Origin: Syntrophaceae bacterium
GTDB lineage: Bacteria > Desulfobacterota > Syntrophia > Syntrophales > Smithellaceae
Direction of reading: 5' to 3'
Length of the DNA stretch: 64,000 nucleotides
Assembly: GCA_018436925.1 (NCBI GenBank)
Contig: JAHDKI010000006.1
Span: 132,692 to 196,691, forward strand
Shown: piece by piece, positions 1 through 8,798 of the stretch
Layout: every line of letters begins with the position of its first letter
How positions within the stretch are numbered: position 1 is the stretch's first letter
Position numbers and translations under genes: made by a program
Notes under the pieces: model-generated
The model's database searches: none
What the model saw: only the letters and a program-made list of their open reading frames with translations
Told to the model about the DNA's origin: nothing

Positions 1-1
1 C

Positions 2-223
2 GCGCGAATTTCCGGCAGCAATGCCTACGAATACCGGCAGAACAAGTGTCGATTGATCTTTGTCTTCGGGAAGGACCGTGTGCAGCTTCAGGCTTCCGGC
101 GCGACCGGCGACTCCTGCTATGTCAGCGATCTTAACCAGGGGCACGGGTGCGGCGGGCAGACTTGCCTTCTTTCAGGAACCTACATGAACCCAAAGGCCG
201 CTTCAGCCCGACCGAGCCGATAA
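2..223 (+). CDS. C-terminal part of an unidentified, probably secreted protein (5' end outside window)
   Basis: An open frame runs in from the window edge for 73 codons and ends at TAA 221-223. It has ordinary codon use for the window and ends facing the 3' end of the Fe-S gene at 291. The visible part is beta-strand-like and carries four cysteines (CYV, GCGGQTC, NKC), ending soon after a Gly-Thr-Tyr. This loosely resembles the C-terminal domain that follows LprI-type lysozyme-inhibitor regions (Cys-Gly ... GTY). That likeness is only an impression; the function is not assigned and the N-terminus cannot be seen. Confidence 0.55.
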   Translation, partial: ARISGSNAYEYRQNKCRLIFVFGKDRVQLQASGATGDSCYVSDLNQGHGCGGQTCLLSGTYMNPKAASARPSR

Positions 224-290
224 CGGGCTCCGAATAACCTGTCGCGTAATGGCCGGCAACCGCCGACTTTATTCCTGCAGGCAACAATGC

Positions 291-1466
291 CTATCCCGGC
301 ACCCCAACGACAACGCCGTCTTTCAAAATGTATTTTTTTGAAGCCAGGGAAGCGTCGGAGGTCATCGCGCTGATCACGCTTCCGACCAACTGGGTTTTGA
401 TTTCTTCGATGCGATGCGGCGGCTTGTCGCCTGCGGCCATTTGAACCAGTTCGAGAAGGTGATAGGTTTCCAATCCCTGTTTTGTTGCGGCACCCGACAG
501 CGAAAAGCAGCCCGCGCAGCCCACGGCGACGACTTTGGCGCCTGCGTCTCTGGCCTCCCGGGCCCGCTTTTCGGCGATGCCTGCCGCCATCTGAGAGTTT
601 CTCCCGATGAGCGGCGCGCCGCAGCACATGGTTTTTTCACGGTTGTGCTTCATCTCCACTACTTCGGCTCCCATGGCGCGTAGAAGCCGGCGCGGACTTT
701 CGAATATCCGCGGCCCGAGTTTACGCCAGGCGCAGGAATCGTGGAACGTAACTTTGTCCGAAAGGGGTTGCGTAAACGGCAGACGGCCGCCCTGATGCTC
801 TTCCCAGAGGTAATCCGTGACGCTTCGCGTTGAAATATCAAAACCATCGATGATTGAAGGATAGATGTGTCCGAGCATATCCTCACATTCCGGACAGAAG
901 GTAATGACGCTTTTCACGCCGGTTTTCTTCAATTCAGCCAGAAGCTGCCTGCCTCTGATTTGCGCCTCCTTTTCTCCAAAGGCATGCCAGGCATAGGCGC
1001 CGCAGCAGTATTGCATGCCGCCCACGGCTGGCAGCTTTTCAAACAGTTTGTTTTGGGCCAGATCGGTGTAAATATACGAAAGGGCGCACCCTAGATAGAA
1101 AACTTCGGAGGCGGGCGGCGGATGTTTCAAAATGTCCAGGCGCTTAAGTTTGGCCTCCTTTTCCGTTTCCAGCCCGGCGGACATGATATTGAAGGGAACG
1201 TCCTCGGAGATGATCCGCAAGCCGCTTACACCCGTCTTGCGGTTGCGCGCCCGCAAAATATCCTTGCGCAGCTCGGAAGGATTTGACTGTGTCGGGCATA
1301 TGCTGTCACAGTAGGCGCAGCCGGCGCAGTTGGCCAGCACCAGATCGTCCGCCTCCCGGTCCACCAGACGCAGAATTTCCTGCCTCGCCCGATCTTTGGT
1401 CATTTGCAAAGCCGGGCAGGCGATCAGACACGCGCCGCAGCGTTTACAGGCTTTCTGATCAAACAT
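291..1466 (-). CDS. HdrD/GlcF-like Fe-S oxidoreductase subunit (two 4Fe-4S, two CCG domains)
   Basis: 391 residues. The N-terminus holds two ferredoxin-type motifs (C7-C10-C13-C17 and C47-C50-C53-C57), each ligating a [4Fe-4S] cluster. Two cysteine-rich CCG domains follow, with C127/CC154-155/C191-C194 and C245/CC281-282/C317-C320. This is the layout of heterodisulfide reductase subunit D and of the GlpC/GlcF/LutA family, cytoplasmic electron-transfer subunits that pair with a flavoprotein or membrane partner. It is the second gene of a two-gene unit: 11 bp separate its ATG from the stop of the paralogous gene upstream. No flavin, HdrA or HdrE partner is visible in the window, so the electron donor and acceptor are unknown. 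Family assignment is firm; the exact reaction is not. Confidence 0.85.
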   Translation of the reverse strand: MFDQKACKRCGACLIACPALQMTKDRARQEILRLVDREADDLVLANCAGCAYCDSICPTQSNPSELRKDILRARNRKTGVSGLRIISEDVPFNIMSAGLETEKEAKLKRLDILKHPPPASEVFYLGCALSYIYTDLAQNKLFEKLPAVGGMQYCCGAYAWHAFGEKEAQIRGRQLLAELKKTGVKSVITFCPECEDMLGHIYPSIIDGFDISTRSVTDYLWEEHQGGRLPFTQPLSDKVTFHDSCAWRKLGPRIFESPRRLLRAMGAEVVEMKHNREKTMCCGAPLIGRNSQMAAGIAEKRAREARDAGAKVVAVGCAGCFSLSGAATKQGLETYHLLELVQMAAGDKPPHRIEEIKTQLVGSVISAMTSDASLASKKYILKDGVVVGVPG

Positions 1467-1477
1467 CGAAAGATCGC

Positions 1478-2617
1478 CTACTTCTTCGCCGACGGAGGAT
1501 CATCGCCGAACGCCCACAGAATTTCGCTGATGGCGAATTTCACACTCAGATCCAGATTCGCCGCTTTGGCCGCGCCGCCGATGCCGGCCCAGCAGCCGGG
1601 GCAATTAACGCTGACCTCTTTCATTTTCGTCGCAACAATCTGGCCGAGTTTCTTTCTGGCTTCTACGGCCACCTGGGACTGGTCGTATTGATTGCGAAGT
1701 CCCGCCGCAAACCCGCAGCAAAGGGAATTTTCGCGACTGTTGGCCAGTTCCACCGTTTTCATGCCCGCCGCTTCATGCAGGCCTCGAACAGCCTTGTAAA
1801 AATTGTCGCCCAGTTCGCTCGTGTAGCAGGAATCGGACATGGCAATCTCTTTGGAAAATCGGCGAACGATGGGCAACTCGCCTGACGAATATTTTTCCCA
1901 GAGCCATTCGTATAGAGAAATAACGGCGAAAGGCAGCTCCACGCCGTGATCCTTGGGCCAGATGTTGCCCAAATAGTTGCTGCACGATCCGCAGTAGCAA
2001 ACCAGCCGGTCGGTTTGAAGCTGTTGAAGGATTTTTCTCGTTCTTTCCACAAGATCGGTAAAGTAAGCGTAGTCGCCGAAACGGTGCGGAATTTCGCCGC
2101 AGCAGGCGTCTTTCGGGCCGAATTTGGGCAGGCTCGCCAGAGCCTTGGAATGCTCCAGACGCCGGGGGAAGGTGCGCCCGACACAGCCGATAAATAGGAC
2201 ATCTTTAGAGGCGGGCGGAACCTGCGACCATTTCTCCAATACGGCTTTATCTTCGGCCGGCGCGGCTTTGTAAATATCGAAAAAATAGCCCGATTCATTT
2301 TTTCCGGTCATCATATAATCCAGTGCAGGCGGAATGCCTTTGCCGCTTTTGCCGTTTTTTTCAACGATCCGCTCCATGATCAGATTGTATGGTCGAAGCC
2401 CCTGCGGACAGTATGAATTGCAGCTGTAACAAAATGTGCACTCGCTTAAAACCCTTTCGGTGTCCTCACCGGCGAGCAGTCTGCTGAATTCCTGCCTGGA
2501 TTCCTCTTTATCCATCCGCATCACGGGACACTTCTGGAGACAAATGCCGCATGTCACGCAGGCGTTGTCATTTTTCCCATCAGGGATAAATGCGTCAATA
2601 TAGCTTTTGCTGATCAT
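1478..2617 (-). CDS. HdrD/GlcF-like Fe-S oxidoreductase subunit, first of a tandem pair
   Basis: 379 residues with the same architecture as its downstream neighbour but clearly diverged. It has two 4Fe-4S motifs (C20-C23-C26-C30 and C60-C63-C66-C70) and two CCG domains (ACCGEIPHR, CYCGSC, then DSCYTS, LCCGFAAG, NCPGCW). The start follows a good GGAGGG ribosome site. A TATAAT-like stretch around 2630-2640 precedes it, but I could not place a convincing -35. The pair probably forms a dimeric electron-transfer module, as HdrD-like proteins do in syntrophs and sulfate reducers where they link acyl-CoA or lactate oxidation to membrane carriers. The specific pathway is inference. Confidence 0.85.
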   Translation of the reverse strand: MISKSYIDAFIPDGKNDNACVTCGICLQKCPVMRMDKEESRQEFSRLLAGEDTERVLSECTFCYSCNSYCPQGLRPYNLIMERIVEKNGKSGKGIPPALDYMMTGKNESGYFFDIYKAAPAEDKAVLEKWSQVPPASKDVLFIGCVGRTFPRRLEHSKALASLPKFGPKDACCGEIPHRFGDYAYFTDLVERTRKILQQLQTDRLVCYCGSCSNYLGNIWPKDHGVELPFAVISLYEWLWEKYSSGELPIVRRFSKEIAMSDSCYTSELGDNFYKAVRGLHEAAGMKTVELANSRENSLCCGFAAGLRNQYDQSQVAVEARKKLGQIVATKMKEVSVNCPGCWAGIGGAAKAANLDLSVKFAISEILWAFGDDPPSAKK

Positions 2618-2858
2618 AAGTCCCTCCTTATAATATTATCCTATGGCTCGTGTCTCGCAGAAGGAAGCTCTAGGCCGGCGCACTGAAGCTCAAAGGAAAT
2701 AGACGGCTCATCGCCTACCGCCTGACCGATTGCCCCTGACGCCTTTCGCCTTTCGTCCTTTGATTGTGACGTTAGTATTTGACTCTGGAAAAAGAAAGTG
2801 GCATAAACGGCATCCTACGCTGTGATTGCGTCATATGTCCGATCAGGAGCTTCATTCG

Positions 2859-3836
2859 ATGAAAAAGGTTTCCATTCTGGCGACAAACGGAACAATCGCC
2901 ACAACGGTTTTGGGGCCGATGGATGTTTTTTTTCTGGCCGGCAGGCTGTGGAATGCGATTTATGACCAGCCTCTCACGCCCTTTTTTGATGTGGAGATCG
3001 TCGCCGAAAAAGAGGGGCCTGTCAAATGTCTTAACAATGTTTTGCTGCAACCGCATCGAACCCTTTCGGAGGTCGGAAAGACCGATTTGATCATCATCTC
3101 CAGCATCACCCGCCGGACTCTGGAACCCAAGCCCCGTCCGGAAACCGTCCGTTGGTTGAAAACGCAACACCGCCGAGGCGCAAGCATCGCCAGCGTCTGC
3201 ACCGGCGCCTTTCTGCTGGCCGCAACAGGGCTTCTGAACGGCAAGACGGCAACCACCCATTGGGGGTTTATGGATCTGTTCCGGCAAAGGCACCCGGATG
3301 TGATTCTCCAACCCGAAAAGGTCATCACCGACGAAGGCACGCTATACTGCGCAGGCGCGCTCTCGGCGGGCATCGATCTGTCGTTGTATCTGGTGGAAAA
3401 ATACTGCGGGCACGAGGTGGCAATTTCCTGCTCCAAAGCGCTGATGCATGATATGGGGCGCAGAACCCAGGCGCCTTTCAGCGTTTTGCAGTTTCAGAAA
3501 AAGCACGCCGACGAAGCGGTTCTGAACGCGCAACTGTGGCTCGAAAAACATCATCGGGCCCATCTTGACATGAACGCCGCCGCGCAGACTCACGGCATGA
3601 GCCGGCGAACCTTCGAACGGCGGTTTAAAAACGCCACCGGCGATACGCCGCTTTTTTATCTTCAGAAAGTCAGAGTGGAAGCAGCCAAGAAAATGATTGA
3701 AACCCAAAACGCGACGTTCGACCAAATCAGTTACCGCCTGGGTTACGAAAACAGCGGGCACTTCCGGGAAATCTTTAAAAAGCATACGGGGCTTCTGCCC
3801 AAACAATATGAACGCTACTTCCGGGGCAGCCGCTAA
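2859..3836 (+). CDS. GlxA-family transcriptional regulator (DJ-1/PfpI + AraC HTH)
   Basis: 325 residues. Residues 1-170 form a DJ-1/PfpI amidotransferase-like domain with the usual elbow cysteine C114 in SVCTGAFLLAATGLLNG, followed by TTHW. Residues about 215-320 are an AraC/XylS double helix-turn-helix (MSRRTFERRF ... LGYENSGHFREIFKKHTG). The family binds a small ligand through the N-terminal domain and regulates nearby genes. ATG 2859 is chosen because AGGAG lies 9 bases upstream; in-frame TTG 2826 and ATG 2835 have no ribosome site. It is divergent from the Fe-S pair across about 240 bp, so that pair is a candidate target, but no operator was recognised. Confidence 0.85.
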   Translation: MKKVSILATNGTIATTVLGPMDVFFLAGRLWNAIYDQPLTPFFDVEIVAEKEGPVKCLNNVLLQPHRTLSEVGKTDLIIISSITRRTLEPKPRPETVRWLKTQHRRGASIASVCTGAFLLAATGLLNGKTATTHWGFMDLFRQRHPDVILQPEKVITDEGTLYCAGALSAGIDLSLYLVEKYCGHEVAISCSKALMHDMGRRTQAPFSVLQFQKKHADEAVLNAQLWLEKHHRAHLDMNAAAQTHGMSRRTFERRFKNATGDTPLFYLQKVRVEAAKKMIETQNATFDQISYRLGYENSGHFREIFKKHTGLLPKQYERYFRGSR

Positions 3837-3901
3837 AGGCATAGCCGTAATCGCTGCGGCTCAGAAATACACAAGTCCGGCCGTTCGACGTCGGAAAGAA
3901 T

Positions 3902-4684
3902 TTACGGCAGATGGAGATCCGGCACTATATCCGTTTGGGGGTTTTCCTCAGGCTCCGAGATGACGCGATCATAGTCTTCAATGACGATTCCCCGCCGCAC
4001 CATAATGGCATAAATCCGATCCGCGCGTCTGGCCGCATATCGAGACGCACCATCGGGCCGATACCGTTTCGGATTGGGCAGGGCCGCCGCAAGTTCCGCG
4101 GCCTCCCGCGCCGTCAAAGAAGCGGCGCTTTTGCCGTAATATCGACTCGCCGCAGCGCTGATCCCAAACAAACCATCGCCCCATTCGGCGACATTGAGAT
4201 ACAGTTCAAGGATGCGCCGCTTGCTGAGATGGCGTTCGATACGCCAAGTCAAAATGGCCTCCTTGAGCTTACGAATCGGATTTTTCGCGGGCGACAGGTA
4301 GAGGTTTTTCGCCAGCTGTTGCGAGATGGTGCTGCCGCCGGCGTGGAAGGCTTGCTTTTTGATGTCCTTTTCCACGGCTTTTTGCATCGCTTCGAAGTCA
4401 AATCCGTCATGAACCCAGAATTTGTCATCCTCGGCAATGAGAACCGCTTTGACAACAAAAGGCGAGATCTGTCCCATCGGCGCCCAGGCGGCTCTTATCT
4501 TCCTCTTGATCCCTTTTTCCTGCCAGGTTTTTTCGCGGTATTCCATAAATGCCGTCTTGCCCGGCCGACCTTTTTTCAATGCCGACACATCGGGATAGAA
4601 GAAATAGCGGCCAATGTCCACAGCGAAATATAAAAGCCCTGCCGCAAACAATAAGAGAAAAATTTTTATCATGTTTCGGATCAT
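3902..4684 (-). CDS. mtgA: Monofunctional biosynthetic peptidoglycan transglycosylase
   Basis: 260 residues, a glycosyltransferase family 51 enzyme that polymerises lipid II into glycan strands on the outer face of the inner membrane. One transmembrane helix lies at residues 6-25. The catalytic region shows the family motifs AEDDKFWVHDGFD (Glu85 the likely catalytic acid), GGSTISQQLAKNLYL and RKLKEAILTWRIE, then the NVAEWGDGLFGI block. There is no transpeptidase domain, so it is the MtgA type. ATG 4684 is chosen because GAGAGG sits 6 bases upstream; an in-frame start 54 bases further up lacks a site. It is divergent from the LysM/NlpC gene, and both act on the cell wall. Confidence 0.92.
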   Translation of the reverse strand: MIRNMIKIFLLLFAAGLLYFAVDIGRYFFYPDVSALKKGRPGKTAFMEYREKTWQEKGIKRKIRAAWAPMGQISPFVVKAVLIAEDDKFWVHDGFDFEAMQKAVEKDIKKQAFHAGGSTISQQLAKNLYLSPAKNPIRKLKEAILTWRIERHLSKRRILELYLNVAEWGDGLFGISAAASRYYGKSAASLTAREAAELAAALPNPKRYRPDGASRYAARRADRIYAIMVRRGIVIEDYDRVISEPEENPQTDIVPDLHLP

Positions 4685-4914
4685 GATCCGCCTCTCGTCA
4701 AGTCGACACTCCCTATACCTGTTTGAAACGGATTGCAAAATAAATTTGACACTGCTTTGGGATTTTAGTAAGCATCTTCATCTTTGCCGGTGTTGCAGGC
4801 CGACAGATTCTTTTTCGTTTTTGCGTGCCCGGATTTCCGACAACAGGCAGTTGATTCGATCCGAGCGCCATAAACAAAGGGGATCCCCCCTAAGACCATT
4901 TGAGGAGGCATATC

Positions 4915-5832
4915 ATGACGCAACGACCGGTTTTTATCGTTTCCTGTCTGCTCATATTTCTGATGCTGCCGCTATCCCCGATTTTCGCCGGAACCTATCG
5001 CGTCCGTTCAGGCGACAATCTCTACGATATCTCAAAGAAACACGGCATCAGCATCCATACCCTCAAGAAAGCCAATCAACTCCAAACCAACTCTATCCGC
5101 CCCGGCCAAATTCTGACTCTCCCGGACTCCGCGGCAAACACCGCAAAGCCCGTCACCCCTTTGTCTGACGCCTTCTACATCGTCAAAAAGGGAGACACGC
5201 TGGCTTCCATTTCCCGCAAAACCGGCGCCAGCGTTAAAGACCTTTCCGCACTAAATTCAGTGAATCCCCGAAGTCTGCGAATCGGGCAGAAGGTGCTGCT
5301 GCCTAAGCCGGTTGGATCTGAGCTCGCAACGGAGGATCTTCTGGACGAAGAAGGCGACCCGTCTGCTCCGGACGAAGCGATCTTGGATGAGACCTGCCCT
5401 GTATCCTCTCATGAGGCGTATCTCGGCAACTGGCGCGACAACGAGGAACGAAAGCTTCTAGTTAAGGTGGCCACCGGATTTCTGGGCGCCCCTTACAAAC
5501 TCGGGGGAGCCTCCGTGAAAGGCATTGATTGCTCGGCCTTTGTCCGGAAGATGTATGCATTCTTCGACATCACGCTGCCTCGAACCGCGCGTGAGCAGGC
5601 CTTTGTCGGTGTGCGCGTCAACCGCGATGAACTCGCGGAAGGCGACCTGGTTTTCTTCCGCACGCGAAAACCCATCGGCCATGTCGGGATCTACATCGGC
5701 AACAACGAATTTGTCCACGCTTCCTACAAAGCGAAATCCGTCCGGATCGACCGCCTGGACCACCCCTATTTTCAGCAACGTTATCTGCACGCCGTTCGAG
5801 TCAAGCAGATCGACGCCCCTGACGGCGTTTGA
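4915..5832 (+). CDS. Secreted LysM-NlpC/P60 peptidoglycan endopeptidase
   Basis: 305 residues. A signal peptide (about 1-25, ending at FAG) is followed by two LysM modules for glycan binding (YRVRSGDNLYDISKKHG about 28-71; YIVKKGDTLASISRKTG about 88-131). After an acidic linker comes an NlpC/P60 cysteine peptidase domain with C206 (GIDCSAFV), H256 (IGHVGIYIG) and H268 (FVHAS) as the expected Cys-His-His triad. It should cut stem peptides in the periplasm. ATG 4915 follows a perfect GAGGAGG at 4902-4908. A TTGACA at 4746-4751 upstream may be its -35 element, but the matching -10 (TAAGCA) is weak. Confidence 0.9.
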   Translation: MTQRPVFIVSCLLIFLMLPLSPIFAGTYRVRSGDNLYDISKKHGISIHTLKKANQLQTNSIRPGQILTLPDSAANTAKPVTPLSDAFYIVKKGDTLASISRKTGASVKDLSALNSVNPRSLRIGQKVLLPKPVGSELATEDLLDEEGDPSAPDEAILDETCPVSSHEAYLGNWRDNEERKLLVKVATGFLGAPYKLGGASVKGIDCSAFVRKMYAFFDITLPRTAREQAFVGVRVNRDELAEGDLVFFRTRKPIGHVGIYIGNNEFVHASYKAKSVRIDRLDHPYFQQRYLHAVRVKQIDAPDGV

Positions 5833-5982
5833 CGGATCGACCCGGCCGCCAATCCCCGATTCGCCCCGATTTTCCCTGTTGATAATCCCCCCGCTTTATT
5901 ATATGAACCAATTCCTGTCGGTCGGCGCGTGTTTTCAAGCTTTCACGAAGTTTGACTCAGTCCAAAATACTGCGGAGGTATT

Positions 5983-6822
5983 ATGAAAAAACATCTTTCT
6001 TTCTGGACGTGTCTTTTTGTCGCGGCGGTTTTGTGCAGCGGCTGCCTGGTTGCTGAAAGCAAATACTTGACGAAAGTTTCCGAAGCCGATCGGCTGGGCC
6101 AGGAACTGGCCGCGCTGGACGCAAAATATAAAGATCTTCAGACCGAAAATGCCGACCTGAAAAACCGGATCGACGCTCTTTCCGGGAATCTCAAAACCGT
6201 CACCGGGCAAAAAAACGAACTTGAAACGCTTCTTGACGCCAAGTCCGACGACCTGTCTAAAACCGTCGCGGCAAGCCGCAAGAAAGTCGCGGATCTGGAA
6301 GCCGACAATACAAAACTCCGGGAACAGGTGGCGGATCTGAAGAAAAAATCGCAGGAAGTTGAAGCCCAAAGCAAGACCTATCAGGACTTGCTTCAGGAAA
6401 TGAAAGCCGAGATCGCCCAGGGGGAAATCACCATCACAGAACTCAAAGGCAAGCTCACGGTGGATGTAGTCGACAAGATCCTTTTTGCTTCCGGCCAGGC
6501 CAAAGTGAAAAAAGAAGGATTGGCCGTGCTCAAACGGGTTGTCGATATTCTCAAAACCGTCGAGGATAAAAATATCCGCATTGAAGGCCACACGGACAAT
6601 GTTCCCATCACCAGCAGGCTGGCCAAATTCTATCCGACCAACTGGGAACTTTCCGCCGCCCGCGCCATCAATGTGACGCGCTATCTTCAGGAACAGGGCA
6701 TCGACCCGGTCATTCTTTCGGCCACCGCCTACGGCGAATATCAGCCGGTTGCGGATAACGAGACGCCGGAAGGACGCGCGAAAAACCGCCGCATCGCCAT
6801 CATTCTCACCCCCAGAGACTAA
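5983..6822 (+). CDS. OmpA-family outer-membrane lipoprotein with coiled coil
   Basis: 279 residues. A lipoprotein signal peptide ends in VLCSGC, placing the lipidated Cys at 21. Residues about 28-140 form a long charged coiled coil, and about 155-277 an OmpA/MotB-type peptidoglycan-binding domain (IRIEGHTDNVPI, NWELSAARA, GRAKNRRIAI). It likely ties the outer membrane to the wall. A possible promoter, TTGATA 5879-5884 and TATGAA 5902-5907 with a 17-base spacer, lies upstream. The aconitase gene starts only 17 bases downstream, so this may lead the metabolic operon, an odd pairing that may reflect only co-directional packing. Confidence 0.9.
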   Translation: MKKHLSFWTCLFVAAVLCSGCLVAESKYLTKVSEADRLGQELAALDAKYKDLQTENADLKNRIDALSGNLKTVTGQKNELETLLDAKSDDLSKTVAASRKKVADLEADNTKLREQVADLKKKSQEVEAQSKTYQDLLQEMKAEIAQGEITITELKGKLTVDVVDKILFASGQAKVKKEGLAVLKRVVDILKTVEDKNIRIEGHTDNVPITSRLAKFYPTNWELSAARAINVTRYLQEQGIDPVILSATAYGEYQPVADNETPEGRAKNRRIAIILTPRD

Positions 6823-6839
6823 GAAGGAAAAATCGCCGC

Positions 6840-8774
6840 ATGGGACAAAACATCGTTGAAAAAATTCTGGCCGCGCATCTGGTCTCCGGCAAGCTTGCAG
6901 CCGGAAGCGAAATCGGCATTCGCATCGACCAGACGCTCACCCAGGACGCGACCGGCACGATGGCCTATCTACAGTTCGAGGCCATGAGAATCCCGCGTGT
7001 TCAAACGGAGCTGTCGGTGAGCTACATCGATCACAATACGATTCAGATCGGATTTGAAAACGCGGACGATCATCTCTACCTGCAAAGCGCCGCGCGCACC
7101 TTTGGCGTAGTCTTGTCGCGCGCCGGAAACGGCATCTGCCATCAGGTCCATCTGGAGCGATTCGGCAAACCCGGCAAAACGCTCATCGGATCCGACAGTC
7201 ACACGCCCACCTGCGGCGGCCTTGGCATGATCGCCGTCGGCGCGGGCGGGCTCGATGTCGCGCTCGCCATGGCCGGCGAGCCGTTTTACCTGACGTGTCC
7301 CGCCGTCGTCAAAATTGAGCTCAAAGGCAAACTGAGTCCCTGGGTCTCGGCGAAGGATGTCATCCTGAAAGTGCTGGAGCTATTCACGACCAAAGGCAAT
7401 GTCGGCAAGATCTTCGAATACGGGGGCCCGGGTGTTCAAACCCTGAGCGTGCCGGAACGCGCCACCATCACGAACATGGGCGCGGAGTGCGGCGTGACGA
7501 CTTCCATCTTTCCCAGCGACGAGATGACGCGGCATTTTTTACGCGCCCAGCGCCGTGAAGCGGATTATAAAGAGCTGCTTGCGGATGCGGATGCAACGTA
7601 CTCGGATGTCGTGGAAGTTGATCTGTCGGCCATCGAGCCTCTAGCAGCCAAACCCCACAGCCCCGACAACATCGGAACCGTCAAATCGATCGAAGGCCTG
7701 CCGGTGGGCCAGGTTTGTCTGGGCAGCTGCACCAATTCATCTTACAAGGATCTGGTGACGGTTGCTAAAATTCTGAAAGGCCGGGTCGCCCACGCCGGTG
7801 TCAGTTTTATTCTGGCGCCGGGATCCCGACAGGTGCTCGACAATCTCGCGCGCGACGGTTACCTGGCGGACCTGATCGCTTCGGGCGCAAGGCTTATGGA
7901 AAACGCCTGCGGCTTTTGCATCGGCAATTCGCAAAGCCCAGCATCGGGCGGCGTGTCGCTTCGCACCTCCAACCGCAACTTTCTCGGACGATCGGGAACG
8001 ATGGACGCGGATGTTTATCTCGTCAGCCCCGAGACCGCCGCCGCCGCAGTCATCACCGGAAAAATCACCGATCCGCGCGATTTGAATATGCCGCACCCTC
8101 AGGTGGACATGCCCGATTTACTGGCCATCGACGACTCGATGTTTTTATGGCCGGTGCCGGCTTCCACCAAAGGAGAAATCGTAAGAGGCCCGAATATCGG
8201 CGCCCCGCCGGTCAACACCCCTCTTCCGGATTCCATCGCCGGTGTTGCGACAATTAAAGTCGGCGATAAAATCACAACCGATCATATCATCCCGGCCGGC
8301 GCCCGGATGAAATACCGCTCCAACATTCCGAAATATTCCGAATTCGTCTTCGAAAATGTGGACGCCTCCTTCGCCTCCCGCGCGCTGGACTTGAAAAATC
8401 AGGGGCTGTCGAACATCATTGTGGCCGGGCTGTCCTACGGTCAGGGCTCGTCCCGCGAGCATGCCGCCATCTGCCCGATGTATCTGGGCGTGCGCGCGGT
8501 CATCGCCAAATCCCTGGAGCGCATTCATGCCGCAAATCTCATCAATTTCGGCATTCTTCCCTTGACGTTTGCCAACGAGACGGACTATGACGCCATTGAC
8601 GCAGGTGACGCGATTTGCATTGAAAATGCCCGCCGGGCGATCGAATCGGGAAAGCCTTTTGACGTCATCAACAAAACCAAAGCCCGGATATTTCAAGTGA
8701 CCTGCTCGGCGTCGACCAGGCAAGTCAGCATGCTTCTGGCCGGCGGTGCGCTCAATGTGCGCGGCAATACCTAA
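6840..8774 (+). CDS. acn: Aconitate hydratase (citrate/isocitrate isomerase)
   Basis: 644 residues, the compact aconitase type of deltaproteobacteria and relatives, in which the LeuC-like part is joined to a LeuD-like swivel domain. Cluster ligands are visible in GSCTNSSYKDL and ENACGFCIGN, and substrate-site motifs in SDSHTPTCGGLG and GQGSSREHAA. It interconverts citrate and isocitrate through cis-aconitate in the cytoplasm, using a [4Fe-4S] cluster. Isocitrate dehydrogenase follows after 24 bases, so the two consecutive TCA steps are co-transcribed. AAGGA upstream of ATG 6840 supports the start. A homoaconitase or 2-methylaconitase-type specificity cannot be wholly excluded from sequence, but the icd neighbour favours aconitase. 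Confidence 0.92.
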   Translation: MGQNIVEKILAAHLVSGKLAAGSEIGIRIDQTLTQDATGTMAYLQFEAMRIPRVQTELSVSYIDHNTIQIGFENADDHLYLQSAARTFGVVLSRAGNGICHQVHLERFGKPGKTLIGSDSHTPTCGGLGMIAVGAGGLDVALAMAGEPFYLTCPAVVKIELKGKLSPWVSAKDVILKVLELFTTKGNVGKIFEYGGPGVQTLSVPERATITNMGAECGVTTSIFPSDEMTRHFLRAQRREADYKELLADADATYSDVVEVDLSAIEPLAAKPHSPDNIGTVKSIEGLPVGQVCLGSCTNSSYKDLVTVAKILKGRVAHAGVSFILAPGSRQVLDNLARDGYLADLIASGARLMENACGFCIGNSQSPASGGVSLRTSNRNFLGRSGTMDADVYLVSPETAAAAVITGKITDPRDLNMPHPQVDMPDLLAIDDSMFLWPVPASTKGEIVRGPNIGAPPVNTPLPDSIAGVATIKVGDKITTDHIIPAGARMKYRSNIPKYSEFVFENVDASFASRALDLKNQGLSNIIVAGLSYGQGSSREHAAICPMYLGVRAVIAKSLERIHAANLINFGILPLTFANETDYDAIDAGDAICIENARRAIESGKPFDVINKTKARIFQVTCSASTRQVSMLLAGGALNVRGNT

Positions 8775-8798
8775 ACACCTATCAATGGAGTAAAATAC

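Noticed and set aside
181..627. Arg-rich open frame of 148 codons on the - strand overlapping the Fe-S gene
   Set aside because: It lies out of frame inside a clear iron-sulfur protein gene and has shadow-frame composition.
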